Positions 52,429-61,936 of a DNA stretch of 64,000 nucleotides are shown piece after piece (within the stretch, counting starts at the first letter, position 1; each line of letters begins with the position of its first letter). Position numbers and translations under genes: made by a program. The stretch spans positions 2,356,001-2,420,000 of the forward strand of contig OZ250142.1 in the NCBI GenBank assembly GCA_965237445.1, written 5' to 3'. Source of the stretch: G963668185 sp965237445 (lineage in GTDB: Bacteria > Chloroflexota > Dehalococcoidia > Lucifugimonadales > G963668185). The notes beneath the pieces were generated by a model that was given only the letters and a program-made list of their open reading frames with translations, was not told the origin of the DNA and ran no database searches.

Positions 52429-53640
52429 TCAGACGATGATTAATGGTACTAGCATTTCGTCCGGCGTGAGGCCTGAGTGAATTCCGATCGAGCTTGCCGA
52501 ATCGTCAACGGCCTTGTACGAAAGGGCATCTGCCCCTCTGGAAATAGCAATGTGCGTCCCGAGCCGCTTCCTTGTGGCTGTTTGAATGCTGCCGGGACCA
52601 AGGAGTTCCAGCGCCTCCACTTCCTCGACCGTAAGCAGGAATGCGACGTGGCCGTAACGCTGCCGGAACTCCGCTTCGAACAGGTCAACTCGCTCATGAT
52701 GCACCGCGAAGTGCATCTGGCGATTGTCGCCCCATGGCTCGTGGCGCAGGTGCCCGACGACAGGGTCAGCAGGAAAAATCTCGTGGATGGGACCGTCGAG
52801 TAGGCCATGATCGGCCGTCAGGACGACGCGCGCACTAGACGGTAGGCCGGAGGCCAGCCGCTCGACGGATTGCTCAATCTGTTCCAACGCGGCAAGCGTT
52901 TCGGGCGCGTCCACGCCGAAGCCGTGAGCTGCGGAGTCAACGACGTCCGTGTACAGGCACGTAACTCTGCGCAAGCCCCCGGAGTTGCTGACTGTCAGGA
53001 CTTCTTCCACGCCCTCGGCGAGACTCTCATACCCTATGAACCTTGCATTGCGACCTGTCCAGTAGTCCGAGAACGTGGTGCCGGCAAGGTGCTTTGGTGT
53101 AACTGAGACCAGACCGCCCTCAATTGAGCCGCAGAGCGAGGGCAGGGGATACGCTTGGTGCTCGCTTACGCCGAGTCGGTCTAAAGGTTCGCCATCCCGG
53201 CGCCTCTGGAACCTGATGATCGTCGCTACGGCGTCGATTTCATCGAGGTACACGTCCCAGCCAACGATTCCGTGTGTGTTCGGCCATGCGGCCGTCGCGA
53301 GGGAGGTCATCACGGCCGGGGTCGTTGAAGGGAAGACCGTCTGCAGTTCCGCTACCAGGTGCTGCCTGAGTACGGATGCGGGACTCGTCCTGTTGATGAA
53401 GCACATCCCAAGCCCGTCTGCGACGAAGAACACCAGGTGGGCCGCATCGGCGAAATGAGTACCAATAGCCTGGGACTTGGCGTTTAAATAAGGTTCTGGA
53501 GTACCTGCCCAGGCAAAAACAGCCGCCGAAAGGTCGACTACGGAGGGAGCGCCAGAACGGGGACTGACCAATGAATTGGTCTCGAAGGCGGCGACCAGGT
53601 CCTGCAGGTCGCTAGTTCTTTTGATTTCGAGATCACTCAT
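52429..53640 (-). CDS. Alkaline phosphatase-superfamily phosphodiesterase
   Basis: 403 residues: HLVFFVADGLGMCFINRTSPASVLRQH with the first metal Asp and a Ser/Thr nucleophile in FPSTTPAVMTSLATAAWPNTHGIVGWDVYL, then YTDVVDSAAHGFGVD and VLTADHGLLDG with later metal ligands. This is the type I phosphodiesterase / nucleotide pyrophosphatase layout. No signal peptide, so cytoplasmic. Set inside the purine operon, it might hydrolyse a nucleotide, but the substrate is unknown. Confidence 0.85.
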   Translation of the reverse strand: MSDLEIKRTSDLQDLVAAFETNSLVSPRSGAPSVVDLSAAVFAWAGTPEPYLNAKSQAIGTHFADAAHLVFFVADGLGMCFINRTSPASVLRQHLVAELQTVFPSTTPAVMTSLATAAWPNTHGIVGWDVYLDEIDAVATIIRFQRRRDGEPLDRLGVSEHQAYPLPSLCGSIEGGLVSVTPKHLAGTTFSDYWTGRNARFIGYESLAEGVEEVLTVSNSGGLRRVTCLYTDVVDSAAHGFGVDAPETLAALEQIEQSVERLASGLPSSARVVLTADHGLLDGPIHEIFPADPVVGHLRHEPWGDNRQMHFAVHHERVDLFEAEFRQRYGHVAFLLTVEEVEALELLGPGSIQTATRKRLGTHIAISRGADALSYKAVDDSASSIGIHSGLTPDEMLVPLIIV

Positions 53641-53797
53641 TGCCAGCTATGACGGTGTGGAGTTGTACCTGGAGGCCTATTAACTTAAACGCAAAGTCTG
53701 CTGTCAGGAGCCGTGTTGGTAGGAGTCCCAATCCGTTGGGCCCACACGCAGAGATAGCTAATTTCAAAATACTTAACCGTAAAGTCGACACTGTCGC

Positions 53798-55069
53798 TTA
53801 GTATTGGGCCTGCTGCGCGATGTCGGTCCGGTGGACTGACCCTTCGAAAGATATGGCGCTTAGGGCCAAGTAGGCCTGCAGACGGGCCACCGCGCGGCTC
53901 TCTCCCGTCCCGCACACAGTCAAGACTCGTCCGCCGTCCGTCACAGTCTCCCCGCCAGGACCTGCCTTAGTGCCGGCGTGAAAAACGGTTGCATCATCTG
54001 GCACATTATCCAGGCCCTCAATGGGGACGCCGGTGTCGTATGCTCCGGGATAGCCTCCTGACGCCGCGACCACGCCGACGCAGGAGCGATCGCCGACGAG
54101 CAGGGGAGCGTCTTCCAGGCGGCCCTCAGTCGCGGCCAGCATCAGTTCGAGAAGGTCCGACTCGATTCTGGGCAGTATCACCTGCGCCTCAGGGTCTCCC
54201 AGGCGGCAGTTGAACTCGATTACCTTCAAACCATCTTCGGTGCGTATCAGCCCCGCATACAGCGCTCCCGTGTAAGGGCATCCCAGTGCTGCGAGCGAGT
54301 CCAGTACGGGCTCGATGATGTAGGCACGAACGGTCCGCTCGATCTCATCGTTCCATAGCTCAGGGGCGGGAGGGCTGTATGCGCCCATGCCACCGGTGTT
54401 TGGACCTGCATCGCCTTCGCCGGCGCGCTTGTAGTCCACGGCTGCCACGAGCGGGGAGATGGTCCGTCCGTCCGTGAAGGCGAAGACACTGAACTCAGGC
54501 CCCTCCAGGAACTGTTCCACGAGCACCGTCTCGCCGGATTCGCCGAACTCCCCCTCAACCATCATGGACCGCAGCGCGGAGACCGCGCCATCCTGGCTGT
54601 CCGCGACGACCACTCCCTTTCCCGCGGCAAGTCCGTCCGCCTTGATCACTATTGGCGGGGGAAGGTCCTCCGCGTATCGCGCCGCATCCTCGTAACTGTC
54701 GAAGACAAGGGCAGAGCCTGTGGGTACGCCGTTATCCAGCATCAGTTTTTTCGCGAAGGCCTTGCTGCTCTCGATTCGCGCGGCAGCCTTCGTGGGCCCG
54801 AAGATTGGTAGGCCGCAGCTCTGAAATCTGTCAACGATGCCGTCCGCCAGAGGCGCTTCTGGACCGACGACGGTGAATTCGACGCCGTGGCGCGCAGCGA
54901 AGTCCAAGAGACCTTCGACGTCTGTGGCTGCAATGGGGATGTTTCGCCCCAGACGCGCTGTACCTGCGTTGCCAGGGGCGATAAGTAGCTCTGAAAGCAA
55001 TGTGCTTGCAGCAAGCTTCCACGCCAATGCGTGCTCTCTGGCGCCGTTTCCGACGAGCAGAACCTTCAA
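53798..55069 (-). CDS. purD: Phosphoribosylamine-glycine ligase
   Basis: 423 residues from the TTG at 55069 (MKVLLVGNGAREHALAWKLA), which has AGAGG upstream and gives normal family length. A start at 55144 would overlap guaA by 50 bases. ATP-grasp enzyme: VGPEAPLADGIVD, IVIKADGLAAGKGVVV, EEFLEGPEFSVF-like LVEQFLEGPEFSVF, GAYSPPAPEL and VIEFNCRLGDPEAQVILPRI. Makes GAR from phosphoribosylamine and glycine. 25 bases after guaA. Confidence 0.92.
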   Translation of the reverse strand: MKVLLVGNGAREHALAWKLAASTLLSELLIAPGNAGTARLGRNIPIAATDVEGLLDFAARHGVEFTVVGPEAPLADGIVDRFQSCGLPIFGPTKAAARIESSKAFAKKLMLDNGVPTGSALVFDSYEDAARYAEDLPPPIVIKADGLAAGKGVVVADSQDGAVSALRSMMVEGEFGESGETVLVEQFLEGPEFSVFAFTDGRTISPLVAAVDYKRAGEGDAGPNTGGMGAYSPPAPELWNDEIERTVRAYIIEPVLDSLAALGCPYTGALYAGLIRTEDGLKVIEFNCRLGDPEAQVILPRIESDLLELMLAATEGRLEDAPLLVGDRSCVGVVAASGGYPGAYDTGVPIEGLDNVPDDATVFHAGTKAGPGGETVTDGGRVLTVCGTGESRAVARLQAYLALSAISFEGSVHRTDIAQQAQY

Positions 55070-55094
55070 CGGGAGGCCTCTACTGGCCGGCCGG

Positions 55095-56741
55095 TCACTC
55101 CCACTCGATGGTCCCGGGCGGTTTGCTGGTGATGTCGTAGACAACCCGGTTCACGAGCGGGACCTCGTTGACGATCCTGTTAGACATGCGTGCCAGAACG
55201 TCGTAGGGCAGGCGCGCCCAATCGGCCGTCATGGCGTCGTCGCTCGTCACGGCCCTTACCGCGATCACGTAGCCGTATGTGCGCTTGTCTCCGGCAACGC
55301 CCACAGACTGGGTGTCTGTGAGCACCGCAAAGCTCTGCCATAGGTCTCTGTAGAGTTCGTTGCCCTTCACCTCGTCCATGACCACCCAGTCGGCTGCCCG
55401 CAGAACGTCCAGCTTCTCCCGAGTCACCTCGCCGATGATGCGAATTGCGAGGCCCGGACCAGGGAAGGGCTGGCGGTGCACGACCTCCTCGGGCAGGCCG
55501 AGCTCAAGCCCTACCTCGCGCACCTCGTCCTTGAACAGGTACCGGAGTGGTTCCACTAGCTCAAGCCTCATGTTCTCCGGCAGGCCGCCCACGTTGTGAT
55601 GGGTCTTGATCTTGTCTGAAACGTCGCCCTCGGCCGTCTTGCTTTCGATGACGTCAGGGTACAGGGTGCCCTGAGCGAGAAAGTCGACCTTGCCAATGTT
55701 CACCGCCCGCTGCTCGAATAGCTCGATAAACGTCTCGCCTATGGTCACGCGTTTCTGCTCGGGGTCCGTAATCCCGCGCAGGGCGCCAAGGAAGTCCTCG
55801 GCTGCGTCCAGATGCTCGATGCTTGCCCTGATGTGCCTGCCGCACATGTCAACCACGCGTTCAGGCTCCTCGCGCCGCATAAGGCCGTTGTCTACGAAGA
55901 TGCAGGTGAGCTGGTCGCCCACGGCGCGATGGACCAGCGTGGCTGCCACAGCCGAATCCACGCCGCCAGACAGCGCGCAGATCACCTTGCCGTCGCCGAC
56001 CTGCTCGCGAATTAATCTGACCGCCTGGGATATGAAGTGGTCTGGAGTCCAGTCTCCTTCGCAGCCGCAGACCTCGTACAGGAAGTTCCGCAGAATCTCT
56101 TTGCCGGCAGGCGTGTGAGCAACCTCCGGATGGAACTGGATCCCGAAGGTGCCCCGCTCATTTCCTATCGCCGCGATAGGGGAGTTGTCCGTGACGGCGA
56201 GGGTCTCGAATCCGGGCGGCGTTTCGGTGATTCTGTCTCCGTGGCTCATCCAGACCGGGATCGAAGAAGACATGCCGCGAAAGAGTGGCGAGTCATCCGA
56301 CGTGCGGTGCAGGTCGGCATGTCCGTACTCGCGCTTGCCGCCCGGCGCCACACGGCCTCCAAGCTGGTGGGCGATGAGCTGAAGTCCGTAACAGATTCCC
56401 AGAACGGGGAGTCCACCGCTAAACACCCAGTCCGGCGCCATCGGCGCACCCGGATCGTAGACGCTCGCGGGGCCTCCGGAGAGAATAATGCCCTTTACGT
56501 TGAGATGGCTGACCTCGTCCCAGGGCGTGTTATGCCGCAATATTTCGCAGTAAACATTGCTTTCTCTGACACGGCGCGCAATTAGCCTGCTGTACTGGGA
56601 ACCGAAGTCAATGACGACCACGGCTTCCTGGCTTGACCACTCCGGTGGGGCCGACGGACAGTCTTTTCCGCCTTTCGGTCTCCCGGGTGTCTCGGCCGGT
56701 CTGGCCACGGGTGCTGGAGGCTGTACGGATGCGTCTGACAT
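55095..56741 (-). CDS. guaA: GMP synthase (glutamine-hydrolysing)
   Basis: 548 residues from the ATG at 56741. The N-terminal 33 residues before VVVIDFGSQYSRLIARRVRE are Pro-rich and unusual; a GTG at the VVVID segment would give the standard length. Class I amidotransferase with GICYGLQLIAHQLGG (Cys nucleophile) and FHPEVAHT, then the PP-loop ATP pyrophosphatase SGGVDSAVAATLVHRAVG and the C-terminal dimerisation domain with GEVTREKLDVLRAADWVVMDE. Converts XMP to GMP. First gene of the minus purine operon. Confidence 0.94.
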   Translation of the reverse strand: MSDASVQPPAPVARPAETPGRPKGGKDCPSAPPEWSSQEAVVVIDFGSQYSRLIARRVRESNVYCEILRHNTPWDEVSHLNVKGIILSGGPASVYDPGAPMAPDWVFSGGLPVLGICYGLQLIAHQLGGRVAPGGKREYGHADLHRTSDDSPLFRGMSSSIPVWMSHGDRITETPPGFETLAVTDNSPIAAIGNERGTFGIQFHPEVAHTPAGKEILRNFLYEVCGCEGDWTPDHFISQAVRLIREQVGDGKVICALSGGVDSAVAATLVHRAVGDQLTCIFVDNGLMRREEPERVVDMCGRHIRASIEHLDAAEDFLGALRGITDPEQKRVTIGETFIELFEQRAVNIGKVDFLAQGTLYPDVIESKTAEGDVSDKIKTHHNVGGLPENMRLELVEPLRYLFKDEVREVGLELGLPEEVVHRQPFPGPGLAIRIIGEVTREKLDVLRAADWVVMDEVKGNELYRDLWQSFAVLTDTQSVGVAGDKRTYGYVIAVRAVTSDDAMTADWARLPYDVLARMSNRIVNEVPLVNRVVYDITSKPPGTIEWE

Positions 56742-56941
56742 CTGCAAGAGGAGGGCAAGATTAGCACCTGTGTTACACTCCCGGCAAGGAAGGCAGGAAG
56801 TGGCGGCACACACTCAAATCCGGTCCAAGATCGGCGTCGCCAGCCCGGCGAGGATCGGGTTCTCTACCGGCGCTTCGGCGTTGGTTCAGAGCCCTTCTAG
56901 CTGAACCGGCACCCTGCCATCCGCGCACCGCTTGGAGCACC

Positions 56942-57574
56942 TTGTACCCCGAGATTGACCGCGCAGTTGACTGTCTGCGTGACGGAGGCGTCGTGGCGTT
57001 GCCTACCGATACGCAGTACGCCCTTTCGGTGGACGCGTTCAACGAGTCTGCCGTGAAGCGCGTGTTCCTGATGAAGGGCCGTCCCGAGGGCATGGCGTTA
57101 CCCATTCTGATTTCCTCGGCCGAGGTTTTGGACGATGTGGCGCTCGATGTCCCGGACGTGGTCTCAGGGCTTGCCCAGAGATACTGGCCGGGAGCATTGA
57201 CGCTGGTGGTTCAGAGGGCGGACTCCATTCCGAGCGTGGTGACGGCAGGGCGGAACACCGTGGCCGTACGTGTGCCGGACCATCCGGCGCCGCGGGAGGT
57301 GTCGCGCATTCTGGGACGGCCGATTACCGGCACAAGCGCGAACGCGACTGGCCAGCCGCCGCTGAACAGCGTCGCCGACCTGAGGCGAGAGTTCGGGGAC
57401 TCGCTGGACTACATCGTCGAAGGCGATGTCCAGGGTGGTCATTCCTCCACGATTCTGGACGTGACCGGCGAGAGGCTGGAAGTCCTTCGTGAAGGTGCCA
57501 TCCCGGCCGAGGCGCTTGCAGAGTATCTTGGAGTGGCTATTCGATCGCCGCTCAAGGCTGCGTCCGAAGACTAA
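56942..57574 (+). CDS. L-threonylcarbamoyladenylate synthase (Sua5/YciO/YrdC family)
   Basis: 210 residues from a TTG preceded by GGAG. YrdC fold: GGVVALPTDTQYALSVDAFNESAV, KGRPEGMALPILIS, RYWPGALTLVV, TVAVRVPDHPAPREV and PITGTSANATGQPP. Makes threonylcarbamoyl-AMP for the tRNA t6A modification. The usual KR motif of the active site is represented by FLMKGRPEGM. Divergent from guaA across about 200 bases, and first gene of the plus-strand run ending in dap genes. Confidence 0.9.
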   Translation: MYPEIDRAVDCLRDGGVVALPTDTQYALSVDAFNESAVKRVFLMKGRPEGMALPILISSAEVLDDVALDVPDVVSGLAQRYWPGALTLVVQRADSIPSVVTAGRNTVAVRVPDHPAPREVSRILGRPITGTSANATGQPPLNSVADLRREFGDSLDYIVEGDVQGGHSSTILDVTGERLEVLREGAIPAEALAEYLGVAIRSPLKAASED

Positions 57575-57597
57575 CAGGACGCGAATCCAGGCAGCTC

Positions 57598-58588
57598 ATG
57601 AACACTGACTCAGTCGCAAATCTCGTCTCGAAGATAGAAGGCGAGCTAAAGGACATCCTCTCGGCGCGCACCATGCCGCTGTACGACATGATGCTCCATC
57701 AACTGGCGCTGGACGAAGGCGGTCCCGCAACGCTTGGCCGTAGGAGCCGGGGCGTGCTGTGCCTACTCGCTTGCGAGGCCTGCGGTGGACCCGACGTGGC
57801 CCTGCCGGCGGCCGCCGCAGTCGAGCTGGTGCAAGGTTTCACCGAGATCCACGATGACGTCCAGGGCGGGATCCCCACGCGGGACGGCCGCGACGCCGTT
57901 TGGTGGGTCTGGGGACCGGCCCAGGCGATCAACGCCGGAGACGGCATGCACGGCTTGGGCAGGCTCGCAATGTTCCGGCTGATCGAGCACGGAGTCGACG
58001 CAGGCGACTACGTTCGAAGGGCTCAGGATTCTTGACCAGGCGGCGTTGACGCTCTGCGAGGGGCGCTACGCTGACCTGGAAGCGCAGGAAAAAATTAACA
58101 TCAGCGTGGAGAGCTACCTGTCTATGGTCGCCGATAAGACCGGCGCGCTTTACGCGGGGGCCCTCAAGCTCGGCGCGCTCCTGGCGGGAGCGGACCGCGA
58201 AACGGTCGATAGGCTAGGGGACTACGGCCGCAGGGCAGGGGCATTGATCCAGGTCACCGCGGATCTGAAGGACCTCTCCGCCGATGCGGGAGGGCCCAGC
58301 CACGAAGTACTGAACAAGAAGAAGCTGCTGCCGGTTGCGTACGCCATGGAACGCGCGGACATTCGCGGCAAGAGGCGTATCGGCGACATCTACTTCAAGA
58401 GGGTTCTGGACCCGAAGGACGTCGAGGCGCTTAGGGACATCCTGGAGCCGCTCGGCGCGTTCGATTTCTGCGACAGTTACGTCGAGGGAGAACTTAGAGA
58501 TCTCGCGCAAATCGCCGAGGAGTCTGCCGCGTCGGTACCCGGTTTCGGCGCCGTCCACGACCATGTCACAGAGCTGGTCCAGAGGTGA
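57598..58588 (+). pseudogene. Polyprenyl diphosphate synthase family, one frameshift
   Basis: The first frame gives VELVQGFTEIHDDVQGGIPTRDGRDAVWWVWGPAQAINAGDGMHGLGRLAMFRL; near 58008-58016 a one-base shift leads to FEGLRILDQAALTLCEGRYADLEAQEKINISVESYL and on to the end. Joined, they form a normal trans-prenyltransferase of about 330 residues. The first aspartate motif reads DDVQG rather than DDxxD, and the second ADLKD, so it belongs to a divergent subgroup. Sits between Sua5 and pgk; its TGA overlaps the pgk ATG. The frameshift may be a sequence error. Confidence 0.8.
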
Positions 58589-59784
58589 TGCTGCACAAGC
58601 GAACAGTGCGCGACATCGACCTGGAGGGCCGTCCGGTGCTGGTCCGTGTGGACTTCAATCTTCCGTTCAAGCCGGGCACTAGGGAAGTGGCGGATGACCG
58701 TCGAATTCGGGCAACAATTCCGACCCTAGATTACCTGCTCGAACGGGACTGCAAGCTCGTGCTGTGCTCGCACCTCGGGAGGCCCAATGGGCGCGTCGTT
58801 GAAGAGGCAAAACTCGACACAATATCGACGCGATTGAGCGAAATGATGGGCAAAACTGTCCTGCAAGCAGAATGCTATAAAAGTACCGGTTCGGATGCCT
58901 CCGACAGCTCAAAAGGCAGTGGGGCGATTGTGATGCTTCCAAACCTGAGGTTCGATTTAGGGGAGGAAAACAACGATTGTTCGTTCGCGTTTAAATTAGC
59001 TAGCAATGGAGATGTCTTTGTCAACGATGCGTTCGGTGCTGCGCACCGCGCGCACGCCTCTACGGTGGGAGTGACGGCCCATATTCCGGCAGTTGCCGGC
59101 CTCCTGATGGAGACCGAAATTGAGACGTTGGGCAGGCTTATTGAAGCGCCCAGACACCCGTTCACGATTATCCTCGGTGGAGCGAAGGTTTCGGACAAGA
59201 TCGGCATCCTCCAGCGGCTGCTTCCCCAGGCGAACAGACTGGTTATCGGAGGCGGGATGGCGGCGACATTCATGCGGGCGTTGGGCCACTCCGTCGGAGA
59301 CTCACTGGTCGAAGATGAAATGGTCGAGGCGGCCGGTTCCGTGCTGGAGCGCGCGGCATCGCTCGGAATTGACTGCCGGCTGCCGTCCGACTTCGTGCTA
59401 GCGGACCGGTTCGCCGCGGACGCGGCCCGCAGGACGGCGGGAGCGGCCGCGGTTCCCGACGGGTGGCGAATTATGGACATCGGCCCGGACACTGCGTCCG
59501 ATTTCGCGGAAGCTCTCAGCGGCTCCGGAGCGGTCCTTTGGAACGGTCCTATGGGAGTGTTCGAGTTCCAGGAATTCGCCACGGGCACAGCCCTGGTCGG
59601 CGAGTCTGTTGCGTCGCTGGAATACGCCGACACCATCGTTGGCGGCGGCTCGACGGCGCATGCCGTGGACGAGCTTGGATTGACCGGTCGCATGACGCAT
59701 GTGTCCACGGGCGGCGGCGCCTGCCTCGAGTTTCTTGAGGGCAGGAACCTGCCGGGCGTGGCGGCGTTGATGGACGCAGAATGA
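58588..59784 (+). CDS. pgk: Phosphoglycerate kinase
   Basis: 398 residues from the ATG at 58588; a GTG one codon before is also possible. VLVRVDFNLPFKPGTREVADDRRIRATIPTLDYLL, SHLGRPNG, VNDAFGAAHRAHAST, GGAKVSDKIGILQRLLPQANRLVIGGGMAATF and the C-terminal STGGGACLEFLEGRNLPGV are classic. The stretch 58800-59000 is AT-richer than its surroundings and encodes a variable loop (ECYKSTGSDASDSSKGSG). It also contains one of the CGTTTAA motifs. Translationally coupled to the prenyltransferase. Confidence 0.94.
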   Translation: MLHKRTVRDIDLEGRPVLVRVDFNLPFKPGTREVADDRRIRATIPTLDYLLERDCKLVLCSHLGRPNGRVVEEAKLDTISTRLSEMMGKTVLQAECYKSTGSDASDSSKGSGAIVMLPNLRFDLGEENNDCSFAFKLASNGDVFVNDAFGAAHRAHASTVGVTAHIPAVAGLLMETEIETLGRLIEAPRHPFTIILGGAKVSDKIGILQRLLPQANRLVIGGGMAATFMRALGHSVGDSLVEDEMVEAAGSVLERAASLGIDCRLPSDFVLADRFAADAARRTAGAAAVPDGWRIMDIGPDTASDFAEALSGSGAVLWNGPMGVFEFQEFATGTALVGESVASLEYADTIVGGGSTAHAVDELGLTGRMTHVSTGGGACLEFLEGRNLPGVAALMDAE

Positions 59785-59860
59785 ACAGCCGGTTAGGTGG
59801 CGACATTCGGTGTATGCGAAAAGCTTGCAGTTCTCTTTGAGGCGGCTGGATTAAGCTCGG

Positions 59861-61066
59861 ATGATTGACTTCCCGTATCTCGGGGATATCTGCCGCCAGA
59901 CCGACTCCAAGATTGTCATGCTGGTCGTCGACGGGCTGGGCGGTCTCCGGGACCCCGCAACCGGCAAGTCGGAGTTGGAGTCCGCCGGCATTCCGAACCT
60001 TGACGTCCTCGCCCAGCAGAGCAGTTGTGGCCTTACGACTCCAGTGCTGCCCGGAATCACGCCCGGCAGCGGACCGGGTCACACGTCGCTGTTCGGCTAC
60101 GATCCCGTGAAGTACCTCATGGGCAGGGGAGTACTCGAGGCGTTGGGCAGCGGAGTCCAACTCAGCGAAGGCGACGTAGCCGCGCGAGGCAACCTGTGCA
60201 CAGTCGCTGAGGACGGAACGATAACCGACCGCCGCGCGGGTCGGCTGCCGACGTCCGAGAGCGAGCCGTTGCTCCGGCGGCTGGACGCGATCGACCTCCC
60301 CGGAGCCGAGGTCGCGGTCTATCCGGTGCGCGACCATCGATTCGTCCTCGCACTGCGCGGCCCCGGCCTCGACGAGCGTGTGACGGACACCGACCCGCTT
60401 GTCGACGGCGCGGCGCCGCAGATCGCGCGGCCGCTGGCTCAGGAAGCCGTCAAGACCGCCGAACTGGTCAACGGGTTCGTCGACTGGGCGCGTGATCAGC
60501 TTGCGAGTCAGACCTCTGCCAACATGGTTGCGCTAAGAGGCTTCTCCGGCCTGCCAGCACTGCCGAGCATGGCCGATGGATACGCTCTGCGCCCGGCGGT
60601 TGTTGCTGCTTACCCCATGTACCGGGGGCTTGCCGAGCTGATCGGCATGACGGTACTGGATTCGGGGAGCACCTTCGATGAGCAGTTGGGTGTCCTGGAG
60701 GCACACTACGACGAGTTCGATTTCTTCTTCCTCCACTACAAGCCCGCTGATACCGCGGGAGAGGATGGCGACTTCAGTGCCAAGGTCGCTTCACTCGAGG
60801 CTCTGGACCGCCGGATTCCCCGCATTCTCGGGTTGGAGCCCGACGTTTTCGTGGTCTGCGGCGACCACTCCACCCCGGCAGTGCTGGGCGGGCATAGCTG
60901 GCATCCGGTACCGCTGATGATTCGATCTCCACACACGCCCGAGCGCGATGTCGAAGCCTTCTCCGAAGAAGCGTGCGACCATGGCGCACTGGGCCGGATC
61001 GAGGCTGTCAACCTGATGTTCCTGGTCCTGGCTCATGCCGGTAAGCTGGCCAAGTTCGGGCCGTAG
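59861..61066 (+). CDS. 2,3-bisphosphoglycerate-independent phosphoglycerate mutase (ApgM type)
   Basis: 401 residues of the archaeal-type iPGM: KIVMLVVDGLGGLRDPATGKSELESA with the first metal Asp, VLPGITPGSGPGHTSLFGYDPVKY with Ser nucleophile region, FFLHYKPADTAGEDGDF, and VCGDHSTPAVLGGHSWHPVP with late metal ligands. Interconverts 3- and 2-phosphoglycerate. With pgk and tpiA it forms a lower-glycolysis unit. Confidence 0.9.
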   Translation: MIDFPYLGDICRQTDSKIVMLVVDGLGGLRDPATGKSELESAGIPNLDVLAQQSSCGLTTPVLPGITPGSGPGHTSLFGYDPVKYLMGRGVLEALGSGVQLSEGDVAARGNLCTVAEDGTITDRRAGRLPTSESEPLLRRLDAIDLPGAEVAVYPVRDHRFVLALRGPGLDERVTDTDPLVDGAAPQIARPLAQEAVKTAELVNGFVDWARDQLASQTSANMVALRGFSGLPALPSMADGYALRPAVVAAYPMYRGLAELIGMTVLDSGSTFDEQLGVLEAHYDEFDFFFLHYKPADTAGEDGDFSAKVASLEALDRRIPRILGLEPDVFVVCGDHSTPAVLGGHSWHPVPLMIRSPHTPERDVEAFSEEACDHGALGRIEAVNLMFLVLAHAGKLAKFGP

Positions 61067-61157
61067 GCCAGCTACAGTACGGCCTATTCAGGTACAGTTT
61101 TTTGGTTAACGTTTGGTTATTTGACAGCCGATCGAGCACATAGTCAGGAGTCCGAAA

Positions 61158-61910
61158 ATGCCCGGTTTCGTAGTTGCCGGAAACTGGAAAATGAACAAGA
61201 CCGTGCCGGAAGCCCGCGAGCTGGCCGTCTCACTGAATGGGCAGTTGGACGAAAAAGACAACGTGACCCACGTGGTCTGTCCGCCGTTCATATCGCTTGC
61301 TGCCGTGGCCGAAGAACTGGAAGGCTCAACAATCAGAGTTGGAGCCCAGAACGCGCACTACGAAGACAGCGGCGCCTTCACCGGTGAGGTCTCGGTTTCG
61401 ATGCTGGTGGGCGTCTGCGAGTACGTAATCGTGGGCCACTCCGAGCGTAGGCAGTTGTTCGGCGAGACGGACGAGACGGTCAATCGCAAGACGATTGCGG
61501 CGTTGGCATCGGGGCTGAAGCCGATTGTCTGCGTCGGCGAGAGCCTGGAGCAACGCGAACAGGGCCGCGCAGAATCTGTAGTGGCGAACCAGGTAAGTGA
61601 AGGGCTGGCGTCGATCGAATCAATCGAGGACCTGCTGGTCGCGTATGAGCCGATTTGGGCGATCGGCACTGGGGTGGCCGCAACGCCGGCGGACGCTCAG
61701 CATGTGATGTCCAGCATACGCGCCGTGCTCTCCGAGACCTTCGGCGCCACCGCGGCGGGCCGGGTGCCCCTGCTGTACGGCGGCAGCGTGTCCCCGGACA
61801 ACGCTGCCGGCTACTTCGCAGAGGCCGACGTGAACGGAGCGCTCGTAGGCGGTGCCAGCCTCCAGGCCGATTTGTTCGCGGCGATCTCGCGCCAGGCTTC
61901 TGAGGCCTAG
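61158..61910 (+). CDS. tpiA: Triosephosphate isomerase
   Basis: 250 residues: FVVAGNWKMNKTVPEARELA with the active-site Lys, GAQNAHYEDSGAFTGEVSVSML, VIVGHSERRQLFGETDETVN with His, AYEPIWAIGTGVAATPADAQ with the catalytic Glu, and LYGGSVSPDNAAGYFAEADVNGALVGGASL. Full length. 91 bases after the mutase gene and followed closely by miaA. Confidence 0.96.
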   Translation: MPGFVVAGNWKMNKTVPEARELAVSLNGQLDEKDNVTHVVCPPFISLAAVAEELEGSTIRVGAQNAHYEDSGAFTGEVSVSMLVGVCEYVIVGHSERRQLFGETDETVNRKTIAALASGLKPIVCVGESLEQREQGRAESVVANQVSEGLASIESIEDLLVAYEPIWAIGTGVAATPADAQHVMSSIRAVLSETFGATAAGRVPLLYGGSVSPDNAAGYFAEADVNGALVGGASLQADLFAAISRQASEA

Positions 61911-61936
61911 GGGGCCGCGTCCCAGCCAGCCACTCG

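Noticed and set aside
55070..55144. ATG/GTG-type earlier start of purD at 55144
   Set aside because: It would overlap guaA by 50 bases and add a Pro/Ser-rich leader; the TTG at 55069 has a ribosome-binding site and gives family length.
61121..61126. TTGACA before tpiA as a -35 box
   Set aside because: The sequence 16-18 bases downstream does not resemble a -10 element; the gene is probably read from upstream.
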